From JAJFUI01 sp039698035 (lineage in GTDB: Bacteria; Planctomycetota; Planctomycetia; Pirellulales; Thermoguttaceae): a stretch of 64,000 nt of DNA. Shown here one piece after another: positions 46,912 to 55,014 of this stretch (the first letter of the stretch is position 1; each line of letters starts with the position of its first letter). The stretch is from the NCBI GenBank assembly GCA_039698035.1, contig JBDKSW010000014.1, forward strand, positions 124,001-188,000, given 5' to 3'. Below the pieces are notes generated by a model that saw nothing but the letters and a program-made list of their open reading frames with translations, was not told the origin of the DNA and made no database searches. The translations under genes were made by a program, and so were the position numbers.

Positions 46912-48785
46912 CCGCTGGCCGCTTGCCAGGACCGGATTCGCGCCCTGGCGGCGTCCGCGAGGGCCCCGTCGCCCTGCTCCGTGGCCAGTGCGAGAGCCTG
47001 ACGAGCGGCCGCCAGCGCGTCCGCCTGCTGGTGACTCGCGGCACAAAGCTCGGCCAGGATCATCCAAGCACGCGCGCTGGCCGGCCTGATCGCCAGCGCC
47101 TGCCGGCAATAGGCGATCGCCTCGCCGATGCGCCCCTTGGCGGCCAACGCCGCAGCCAGGTTGCAGTATGCGTCGAGGTAGCGGGGCTCGGCTTTGATGG
47201 CCGCACGGTAATGCTCGATGGCCCCGTCGAGCCGTTCGAGGCGTGTCAACAGGTTGGCCAGGTTATAGTGTGCCTGGGCATCGTCCGGCTTGAACTTCAA
47301 CGCCTTGCCGTAGTACGCGATGGCTTCGTCCGCTCGGCCAAGGGCGGCCGCCGCAAAGCCCAGATTGTTGAGCGCCTTCACATGGTTCGGCTTGATTTGC
47401 AGAGCCCGAAGGTGATGCGGGATCGCCTCCTCGAACCTACGGTTTTCAGCCAACAGCACGCCCAAGTTGTCCTCGGCCATCCAGCACTCGGGGTTGCGCT
47501 CGATGGTCGTTTCGTAGAGCGTCATCAGATCGGCGTACGTGCCGGCTTGTCGCCAAGTGAGCGTTGCAAGGGCAGCAAGCAGAGCCAAGCTCAGCGAAAC
47601 GCCGATGGCCGGCATCGGCGCAACGGCCACAGGCGTGCCGGCCGGCCGGCGTCGTTTGCCGGTGGGCTGCCTCCGAGCCGCTTGTCGATCGCGCCAGCTC
47701 GCATCGAGGCGTTGCCAGAGGCCCGTCGCGGCGGCGGCGAATAGCGTGATGACGCCGAGGCTTGCAAGGTATTGAAAATGATCTGCGACAAACGAGTAGA
47801 TGAACGGGTAGACGTTGCAGAAGCCGAGAACAGGAAAGAGCGTGCCGGCGAAGAACAGCAGGGCGGCCAACGGCCCACGGTGTCGCGCGGCCAAGGCGGC
47901 GGCGAACAGTCCCAGGGCCGCCGCCAGCGGCACGTATTGACGCCAGTCGGACGGGTCGAGTTGCCAGCGCGGGTAGATGAAAATCAGATTGGCCGGCCAC
48001 AGCAGCTTGCCGAGGTAGAACCAGAGCGCCCGACTGCCCATCAGCAGCGACTCGATGAACGAGAGACTGAATGCCTCGCCCTCGGCGCCAATCAGCTTTC
48101 GCTCGAAGATGGCCGTGATGACGCCAGCGACCGCGCCCAGGGCGAACAGCGGCATCAACGGCAGCACGTCGCGCCGCCACGAAAGTCGGCCGCGCTGCCA
48201 CCAGAAGATAACCAACATCGCGGCCGGCAGGGTCGCGGTGACGGTCTTGCTTTCCAGGCCCAAGACGAACAGGCCGAGGGCGACGCAGTAGAGCAGCGGT
48301 TTTCGCGTTTCATCGAATCGCAGGTAAACGAACATCGCGGCCAGATAGAAGACGGCTGACAGCGTGTTTTTTTGTTCGGTGATCCAAGCCACGGATTCGA
48401 CATGGACCGGATGCAGCGCAAAGATGGCGGCCGCCAGCATGGCTCCGGGAACTTTGAGTCGGCGAAGGACCAGCGCCACGAGCAAAGCGGCCGTCGCGTG
48501 CAGCAGAACGTTGATCAGGTGATAGCCGAGCACGGCATTGCCCCAAAGGCGGTGCTCGATCCAAAAGGCCGTGTGCAGGACCGGGTAGTATTGCTGCGTC
48601 GCGCCCGGCTCGTACCAGATGCGGTACAGCCCTTCCCACGAACGCAGCCCCGGCCGGGTGACGTGCCCGTCGTCGTCCCAAAGGAAGCCGCCGTGGAGGG
48701 CCGGCCAATAGGCAGCAACGACCGCCAGCGTGAGCGCGGCCGCCAAAAGCAGTTCGTTGATGACGCTGGTCCGCCGCTCGTTCAT
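46896..48785 (-). CDS. TMTC-like multi-pass membrane protein with TPR tail
   Basis: The product is 629 residues from ATG 48785. About ten membrane helices cover residues 8-420. The first outer loop has GGFLWDDDGHV, an acidic motif like the catalytic loop of GT-C mannosyltransferases. The region from LHPVHVESVAWITEQKN resembles the DUF1736 part of eukaryotic TMTC O-mannosyltransferases. The last 190 residues are TPR repeats (ALNNLGFAAAALGRADEAIAYYGKAL and four similar). TMTC proteins transfer mannose to proteins. Bacterial proteins with the same layout are common but uncharacterised, so a glycosyltransferase role is inferred. Confidence 0.75.
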
Positions 48786-48843
48786 GCCATGGGTGGGGTC
48801 GTCTGGGAGGCTTCGTCGTACTGGCAAGGCGCATGCATGCGGG

Positions 48844-49563
48844 CTACTGGCCGCCGCGCGGTTGATTTTCGCTGGCCGAAGTGGACCAGCCCCGTTCGAG
48901 CACCCACTGGACAGCGCGGCGGCTCAATTCGGCGCTGCTCTTCAGGCTTAACTTCTGCTTGATCTTCTCGCGATGGGTCTCGACCGTCTTGGGGCTTAGA
49001 TGCAGTCGCACGGCGATTTGCTGGACGGTCAAACCCTGGCCAATCATCTCGTAGACCTCGACCTCGCGGTTGGAAAGACTCTGGACCGGGTCTTCTCGCG
49101 GAGGACCGCCGCCGGCAACGCGGTGCAGCAGCCGGCTGGTCATCCGCTGACTGAGATAAAGCTCGCCGCGCAGAACCTGGCGGCACGCTCGAATCAGCAT
49201 CTCGGGCGATTCTTGCTTGGTAATATAGCCCATCGCGCCGGCCTGCAACACGCGCTCGGCGAAAAGCGTTTCGTCGTGCATCGACGAGACGAGCGTCTTG
49301 ATGCGAGGATCGCGAGCCTTCAGTTTCTCGATCAGCTCCAAGCCGTGGCCGCTTCGCAGGGCCAGATCGACCAGCACCAGGTCGGGCTGCGTTCGCTCGA
49401 CCTCCTGAATGGCCTCGGCGACATCGGCCGCCTCGCCGCAGACCTCCATGTCGGTTTCATGCGCGATCACGTCGGCAACGCCCCGGCGGACCAGGGGGTG
49501 GTCGTCGACCAGCAAAACGCGCGACTTGCCGGACCGATTTCTGGTCATGGTTTCCATGGACAT
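48844..49563 (-). CDS. NarL/FixJ-family response regulator
   Basis: The product is 239 residues. The receiver holds DD (20-21), phospho-acceptor Asp66 (LVLVDLALRSG) and Lys in YITKQES near residue 115. A LuxR-type HTH occupies about 163-225 (LSNREVEVYEMIGQGLTVQQIAVRLHLSPKTVETHR). It should activate transcription when phosphorylated. It is 66 bases downstream of the receiver-kinase hybrid on the same strand and is its probable target. The start codon is preceded by another in-frame ATG context (MSMETMT); residue 1 or 3 may begin translation. Confidence 0.93.
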   Translation of the reverse strand: MSMETMTRNRSGKSRVLLVDDHPLVRRGVADVIAHETDMEVCGEAADVAEAIQEVERTQPDLVLVDLALRSGHGLELIEKLKARDPRIKTLVSSMHDETLFAERVLQAGAMGYITKQESPEMLIRACRQVLRGELYLSQRMTSRLLHRVAGGGPPREDPVQSLSNREVEVYEMIGQGLTVQQIAVRLHLSPKTVETHREKIKQKLSLKSSAELSRRAVQWVLERGWSTSASENQPRGGQ

Positions 49564-49629
49564 GAGAGCGCCTTGCTTTTTCTTGAGGACGTTTTGTGTG
49601 ATTCGCCCGAAGCTTATTACGGAGGACGC

Positions 49630-50820
49630 TTAGCGGCCGGCAACCGTGGGGGCCGCCGGGCCAATGTTCTCGTTGTGGTGAACGGCGTCGGCACCGCGCG
49701 AGCGAGTCGGCGCGACAATGGTGATTCGCGTGCCCTGACCGGGCGCGGCGTCGACCAGCATCCGCCCGCCGAGCAGCTCGAGTCGCTCGCGGACGCTGAG
49801 CAGCCCGAAACCGCCGGTCGCGTTTTGGGACCGCAGTTTTGTGGGGTCGAAGCCCGCGCCCCTGTCGGAAACGACCAATTGCAGCCGTCTCTCGTCCTGG
49901 GCCGACACGGTCATGCGAGCTTCGTTCGTCCCGGCATGCTTGGCGACGTTGAAAAGCAGCTCGCGGGCAGCGTCGAACAGCAGAACACGGAGGTCCTCGC
50001 CCTCGGGTTCGATGTCCGGATCAACCTGAACCTCAATGGCGAGCCCCAGCGTCTCATGCACGTGTCGACTAAGCCATTCGAGGGCGGCCGCGAACCCCGC
50101 GTCGTAGAGCACCGGCGGGCTGAGCTGGACAGTGAGGGAACGGGAACGAGCGATCGATTGGTTCAGCAGCTCGTCGATCCGCCCAATCAATTCGTGCGAA
50201 AAGTCATCCTGGACGTGGCCTTGCAGCGAACCGAGATTCAGCCGCGCCGCATAGAGCAACTGCTGGAGATCGTCATGAAGCAGCCGAGCCAGACGGCGGC
50301 GTTCTCGCTGCTCGGTGCGCGTCAATTCGGATGCCAGGGCCTGCAACTGGGCGGCCCGGCGCGTGGCGACGGCCGTCCGCTCGGCAATGCGCTGTTCGAG
50401 CGTCTCGTTGAGGGCCTTCAGGGCCAGCTCGCTCTGCTTGCGTTCGACGGCGTACCGAAGCGAGCGACTCAGGAGCCAGCCGTCCGTTCGGCCTTTGATC
50501 AGAAAGTCCTGGGCGCCCTTGCGAACCGCCTCCAACGCCGTAGCCTCGTCCTCGATGCCCGTCATCACCACGATCGGGACGCCCGGCGCGGCGGCGCTAA
50601 TCTGCTCGACCGTGGCGATTCCGGTGCTGTCGGGCAGCGACAGGTCCAGCAGCACGGCGTCGAACGATTCCTGGCCCAAATATCGCAAGGCGTCGGCCAT
50701 CAACTCCGCGTCCTTGACAACGAACGCGCCGACGCCCTCCTGTCGCAGCGCGTACTTCAACAGTACGGCGTCAGGCGGATTGTCCTCGACGACCAGGATG
50801 CGTATGGGGGGTGGATTCAT
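49630..50820 (-). CDS. Receiver-histidine kinase hybrid (NarL-partner type)
   Basis: The product is 396 residues from ATG 50820; GTG 50826 is an alternative. A receiver fills about 5-125 with Asp59 (AVLLDLSLPDS) and Lys109 (DFLIKG). A coiled coil leads to a HisKA_3 box with His182 (RRLARLLHDDLQQLLY). The ATPase domain has an N box (LLFNVAKHAGTNEA), G1 (DRGAGFD) and a GGFGLLSVRERLELLGGRM end, which fits NarX/DesK-type kinases. Receiver input plus HisKA_3 output lets it take a phosphate signal from an upstream kinase and act on the NarL-type regulator encoded next. Confidence 0.92.
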   Translation of the reverse strand: MNPPPIRILVVEDNPPDAVLLKYALRQEGVGAFVVKDAELMADALRYLGQESFDAVLLDLSLPDSTGIATVEQISAAAPGVPIVVMTGIEDEATALEAVRKGAQDFLIKGRTDGWLLSRSLRYAVERKQSELALKALNETLEQRIAERTAVATRRAAQLQALASELTRTEQRERRRLARLLHDDLQQLLYAARLNLGSLQGHVQDDFSHELIGRIDELLNQSIARSRSLTVQLSPPVLYDAGFAAALEWLSRHVHETLGLAIEVQVDPDIEPEGEDLRVLLFDAARELLFNVAKHAGTNEARMTVSAQDERRLQLVVSDRGAGFDPTKLRSQNATGGFGLLSVRERLELLGGRMLVDAAPGQGTRITIVAPTRSRGADAVHHNENIGPAAPTVAGR

Positions 50821-50864
50821 AATCACGATGGCGCCCGCGCCAAGTTCACGGCGCCGCCGGATGT

Positions 50865-51302
50865 CTACGAACCGTCCGGCAGCTTGACGACGGTAAGCCA
50901 AAAATCCTCGATAGATTTTACCACTTCCATGAACCGAGTGAAGTCCACCGGTTTGGTGATATAGCAATTGGCGTGTAGATCGTATGCCTTCAGGACATCT
51001 TGCTCGCTCCGCGAAGTGGTCAGAATGACGACCGGAATTCGGCGAAGCGACTCGTCGTCCTTGATCTCCCGAAGCACTTCGCGGCCATCCATCCGCGGCA
51101 GATTGAGGTCCAGCAGGATCAGGTCCGGGCGAGGGACTCCGGCATGGGAGTTTCGTTGGTAGAGAAAATCCAGGGCCTCGACGCCGTCCTCGGCCACCCA
51201 AAGCCGGTTCTTGACCTTCGCCTCCCGAAGCGCTTCGATGGTCAAACGCACGTCCGGTTCGCTGTCTTCGACCAACAGAAGCTCGATCGGTTTTAGGGTC
51301 AT
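50865..51302 (-). CDS. CheY-like single-domain response regulator
   Basis: The product is 145 residues, preceded by GGGAG. It has the acidic pair in VEDSEPD (12-13), phospho-acceptor Asp65 (LILLDLNLPRMDG), Thr in VILTTSRSE and Lys in YITKPVD. The spacing and the WVAEDGVEALDFLYQ stretch are typical of Rcp1-type regulators, partners of phytochrome-like or PAS-rich kinases. It lies 35 bases after such a kinase and 44 bases before the receiver-kinase hybrid, all on the same strand. No output domain. Confidence 0.93.
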   Translation of the reverse strand: MTLKPIELLLVEDSEPDVRLTIEALREAKVKNRLWVAEDGVEALDFLYQRNSHAGVPRPDLILLDLNLPRMDGREVLREIKDDESLRRIPVVILTTSRSEQDVLKAYDLHANCYITKPVDFTRFMEVVKSIEDFWLTVVKLPDGS

Positions 51303-51337
51303 GACAATTCTCCCGTTCGCGTTTCATGGGGTGATGG

Positions 51338-54300
51338 TCAATGATCATCTACGTTGGAAGTTGTGACGGTCGGTTTCAGTTGCGGAAGGGTGACGTGGAA
51401 GGTGGTTCCCTCGCCGGGCACGGAATCCACCCAGATCGCGCCGCCGTGCCGCTCGACAATCCGTTTGCAGATGGCCAGCCCAATCCCGGTGCCAGGGTAC
51501 TTCTGCCGAGTGTGCAAGCGTTGGAAGATGACGAAAATGCGATCCCAATATTGCCGCTCGATGCCGATCCCGTTGTCGTGGAACTGCAGATGCCAGTCAT
51601 CGCCCTCGGGGCAGGCCGACACCTCGATCCGCGGCGGACTCGCTCCGTGAAATTTGATCGCGTTGCCAATGAGGTTCACAAACAACCGTACCAACTGAAC
51701 CGCGTCGCCACGCACGGTCGGCAATGGGCCGCATTCCAGCGCCGCGCCAGTTTCGGCAATCCGACTGCCGAGGTCCGCCCGAACCTGCTCGACAACCTGA
51801 CGCAAGTCGACTGGCTCGAGCGCTCCGGGCCGGTTGCCGACACGGGAATACTCCAGCAGGTCGGTAATCAGTTGCCGCATTCGACTCGCGCCGTCGACAA
51901 TGTACTGAAGGAACTGTTCGGCGTCGCCGTCGAGCCGATTGCGATACTTCTGGCTGAGAAGTTCAACGTAGCCGTTGATGACCCGCAATGGCTCTTGCAA
52001 GTCGTGCGAGGCGATGTAGGCAAACTGCTCTAATTCCTCGTTGGAATGAGCCAACTGATCGGCCGTTGTTTTCAGGGACTCTTCCGCCTGCTTGCGATCG
52101 GTGATTTCCGTGCCGTAGATGCGGACACGTCTGCGTTTTTTCAGGTAATGGAGCGTTTGCAAGAAATAGCGATTGTCGATCTTCGCCTCTCGAACATGCA
52201 GCGGCGTTTGCCCTTCGGACAAAAGACTCGCGACTTGGCCCCAATCCGCCAACCACGGGTGCGCCAGCGCCCGGGTCTGAAGGCCGGGAAACAGTCGCTG
52301 CGCCGCCGGATTGACAAACAGAACCGTTCCGTCCAATGCGACCTCGGCGATCGGACTTGGATTCAGACGCGGATAGGAAGCCAACTCCTCGACGGCCTCG
52401 GCGGCCCGTTTTCGCTCGGTGATGTCGCGGACGATCAGGACGCCGCCAATGCGTTGACCGCCGACATCCAACGGCGCACTGGAACACTCGACCGCCATGG
52501 GCGAGCCGTCCTTGCGGAAAAACACGTCCTCGTGGTCCCGCACCGTTTCGCCGACCGCATAGACCCCGTGCAGGGGACAGTCGGCCGCCGGATAGTCGCT
52601 GCCGTCGGGGTGATGGTGGTGGGTCAAATCGTGGAAGACCTGCCCGATCGCTTCCTGGGCGTTCCACTGAAACGTTCGCTCCGCCTCCGCATTGAGAAAA
52701 GTGACACGTCCCTGGCGATCCGTCACCACAATCGACTCGGCCGCCTCGTTGGCAATGCTTTGAACGAGCTGAAGCTGGTAGCGCAACTTGGCCGTGCTTT
52801 GCTCGACGAGTCCTTCGAGATGCCGCCGGTGGCGATCCAACTCGGCGGCGATCCGGTTCTGCTCGGTCACATCGCGAGCGACGGCACAGACGCCTTGCAC
52901 CTGCCCAGCCTCGTTCCGGTAGACGACGGCGTTGTAAAGCACGTCGATCGTGTGGCCGTCGACGCGCCGGATCGTCAGCGCGTAATCTCGGACAAGGCCC
53001 TCGGAGAGCACCTTGCGATAGCCGGCTCGCGCCCGCTCCGGCTCGGTGAAGTAGTCGGAAAAGTCGCTGCCGAGCAATTCGCCGCGCGTCGCGCCAATCG
53101 CGTGGACCGTCGCCTCGTTGACATCCGTGACTTGGCCCTCGGGACTGATGGTCACCAGCGGGTCGAGACTGGCCTCGAGCAATCCCCGGGCATATAAGGA
53201 CGCCGAACGAAGCTCCTGCTCGGTCCGAAGCCTCTGGCTCACTTCCGTTTCTAACCGCCGAATGGTGGAGGCCAACTGGTCGGTGCGACGCCGAACGCGC
53301 TCTTCGAGAGCCGCATTGGCAATCTGCAATTCTCGCTGCGCATCGCGAACCGCATCGCCCATCCGGTTGAAGGTCGCGGCCAGATCGGCCAACTCACGCA
53401 CATCGGCGCCGTCCGCGGCGTGCGTCGTTTCGCCGCGGGCAATCGCGTCGGCGTGCGATTGCAGTCGGCGAAGTTGCCTGATGAGCCCACGGCTCAACGC
53501 GGCCGCCGACAATGCCGAGCCAACCGCCACCAGAAGGCTTGCGCCGCCGGCAAGCCAGAGACCCGCGTAAACGTCGGCCATCGCCTCCCGAGCCGAACGC
53601 CGCGAGCCGGCCGCCCAACCAGTTTCCGCAATCGGAACGCGCGCGGCGATGAAAGTCTCGTTGAACACGCGGAGTACGCCCGGCTGCTCGGACCCCGTTG
53701 CGAGCGTCGCATCGAGGAGCGGGTCGGTCTTGCGACACGATTCGTGACCTTGCCGTCGCGGGTCGTTGGCATACACGCAGACTCCGCGATGATCAAAGAC
53801 GGCGGCCTCGCCCACCCCCTCGTGGTGCAAGGCTCGCAGATGGGCGCCAAATTCGCAAGGCTCGACCAGGGCCGACACGATGCCAAGCAGCCGGCCGCGC
53901 GCGTCGTCAATGCGGCGTGCGATCAGGAAGCCGGCCGTTTCACCCGGCAGACCGGTCAGCAGATCGCCGATTGCCCACTCGCGGCCTTGGCGCAGTTCCC
54001 GAAAAAGCGGCTCTGTCGCAACGTTCAGGGCAGCCGTCCGACGGTCGCTCGATGCCATCACCTTTCCGTCGGGCGCGTGCCAACTCCAAGTGCGCACCGC
54101 GGGATACTCGCGCACATTGGCCGCTAGAAACCGCGCGGCCTGGGCCGGCGTGTACGGACTCAGACCGGTCAGCGCCACGCCCACGGCCAACTCCTGCCGA
54201 CGCACATCCTGAACGAAGTCCTCGAAATCTCCGGCGATCCCGCGCGCCGCGGCCAGAGTTGCCACCCGCTCCAAATCCCAGCGACTGTAGTACCATGCCG

Positions 54301-54400
54301 CAAAGATCGCTGCCTCGACCAGCAGCAGCGGAAGCGAAACCGATAGCACGAGCCGCATCAGAATGCGGCGCACACTGATGGAAGCCTTCGAGCGAGTCAC
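51338..54400 (-). CDS. Membrane PAS-domain sensor histidine kinase
   Basis: The product is 1020 residues from GTG 54400. A membrane helix at about 15-33 and another at about 276-298 flank a periplasmic sensor of dCache-like appearance. A HAMP domain (about 300-355) and coiled coil precede three PAS regions (about 410-530, 550-680, 690-770); the second ends with IVRDITERKRA. The dimerisation box has His799 (IASHDLQEPLR). The ATPase region has NLIGNAIK (909-916), DNGIGI (from about 942) and GTGIGLA (from about 970). First gene of a four-gene signalling operon running leftward. Confidence 0.93.
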   Translation of the reverse strand: MTRSKASISVRRILMRLVLSVSLPLLLVEAAIFAAWYYSRWDLERVATLAAARGIAGDFEDFVQDVRRQELAVGVALTGLSPYTPAQAARFLAANVREYPAVRTWSWHAPDGKVMASSDRRTAALNVATEPLFRELRQGREWAIGDLLTGLPGETAGFLIARRIDDARGRLLGIVSALVEPCEFGAHLRALHHEGVGEAAVFDHRGVCVYANDPRRQGHESCRKTDPLLDATLATGSEQPGVLRVFNETFIAARVPIAETGWAAGSRRSAREAMADVYAGLWLAGGASLLVAVGSALSAAALSRGLIRQLRRLQSHADAIARGETTHAADGADVRELADLAATFNRMGDAVRDAQRELQIANAALEERVRRRTDQLASTIRRLETEVSQRLRTEQELRSASLYARGLLEASLDPLVTISPEGQVTDVNEATVHAIGATRGELLGSDFSDYFTEPERARAGYRKVLSEGLVRDYALTIRRVDGHTIDVLYNAVVYRNEAGQVQGVCAVARDVTEQNRIAAELDRHRRHLEGLVEQSTAKLRYQLQLVQSIANEAAESIVVTDRQGRVTFLNAEAERTFQWNAQEAIGQVFHDLTHHHHPDGSDYPAADCPLHGVYAVGETVRDHEDVFFRKDGSPMAVECSSAPLDVGGQRIGGVLIVRDITERKRAAEAVEELASYPRLNPSPIAEVALDGTVLFVNPAAQRLFPGLQTRALAHPWLADWGQVASLLSEGQTPLHVREAKIDNRYFLQTLHYLKKRRRVRIYGTEITDRKQAEESLKTTADQLAHSNEELEQFAYIASHDLQEPLRVINGYVELLSQKYRNRLDGDAEQFLQYIVDGASRMRQLITDLLEYSRVGNRPGALEPVDLRQVVEQVRADLGSRIAETGAALECGPLPTVRGDAVQLVRLFVNLIGNAIKFHGASPPRIEVSACPEGDDWHLQFHDNGIGIERQYWDRIFVIFQRLHTRQKYPGTGIGLAICKRIVERHGGAIWVDSVPGEGTTFHVTLPQLKPTVTTSNVDDH

Positions 54401-54723
54401 GGCTGCAACGTACGGGTTATTTTCTTGGATCGCCGCCAGTCCCCAGATGCAGTTTACTTGGCCGCCAATTCTTTGTCAGCAGCGCTTCGTGCAGTCGGCG
54501 AACTAGGGCGGCAGCGCCTGCGACAAAGTCGTGCGATTTAGCCGGAATCCGAAGGCCGCCGGAGGGATCCTAAGAGATTTCCCGATGGGCAGCCCGTGGA
54601 ACTCCCTAGACGGTTTCCGTCATCCGGTGGATTCGCATCGCGATAGGGCGTCCTACAATGGCGGGCGTGCCGACAAGTGATCTCGAAGGATTCACTGAGC
54701 CGTGACAGGAGGAGAGCAGAACA
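54401..54723. other. Intergenic stretch between divergent genes
   Basis: This 323-base region separates the sensor kinase from the BON gene. It holds a candidate promoter for the BON gene near 54632-54659. Nothing convincing was found for the kinase, and no RNA gene or repeat was recognised. Confidence 0.5.
54632..54659 (+). promoter_or_regulatory. Candidate promoter of the BON-domain gene
   Basis: TTCGCA (54632-54637, four of six matches), 16 bases, TACAAT (54654-54659, five of six). The start codon is 65 bases downstream. Confidence 0.4.
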
Positions 54724-55014
54724 ATGTCGCCCCACCGACAACCGACGGCCGTTTTGGATCGGCCCAATCCCTTTGCCGCTCTGTTCCAGGAAATCACGGA
54801 CATCGCTCAGGCGGCGTTGCGGCAGTCGGCCTACTTTGAGCTACGACAAGTGACGTGCGATTTTCGCGCCGGCGTTCTGACCCTGCGAGGACGCCTGCCG
54901 AGCTACCACCTGAAACAGCTCGCCCAGACGGCGGTCGCCGAAGTGCCGGGCGTTGTCGAGGTGGACAACCGCGTGGAAGTCACCGGTTCGCGCCCCGCGG
55001 CCCTGACGGCATAG
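54724..55014 (+). CDS. BON-domain protein
   Basis: The product is 96 residues, preceded by GGAGGAG. The BON pattern is clear: LRQSAYFELRQVTCDFRAG, then LTLRGRLPSYHLKQLAQTAVAE and VPGVVEVDNRVEV. BON domains occur in periplasmic or membrane-associated proteins and are thought to bind phospholipid. This protein has no signal peptide, so it may be cytoplasmic. Its last 35 bases overlap the 3' end of recQ on the other strand. Confidence 0.85.
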   Translation: MSPHRQPTAVLDRPNPFAALFQEITDIAQAALRQSAYFELRQVTCDFRAGVLTLRGRLPSYHLKQLAQTAVAEVPGVVEVDNRVEVTGSRPAALTA

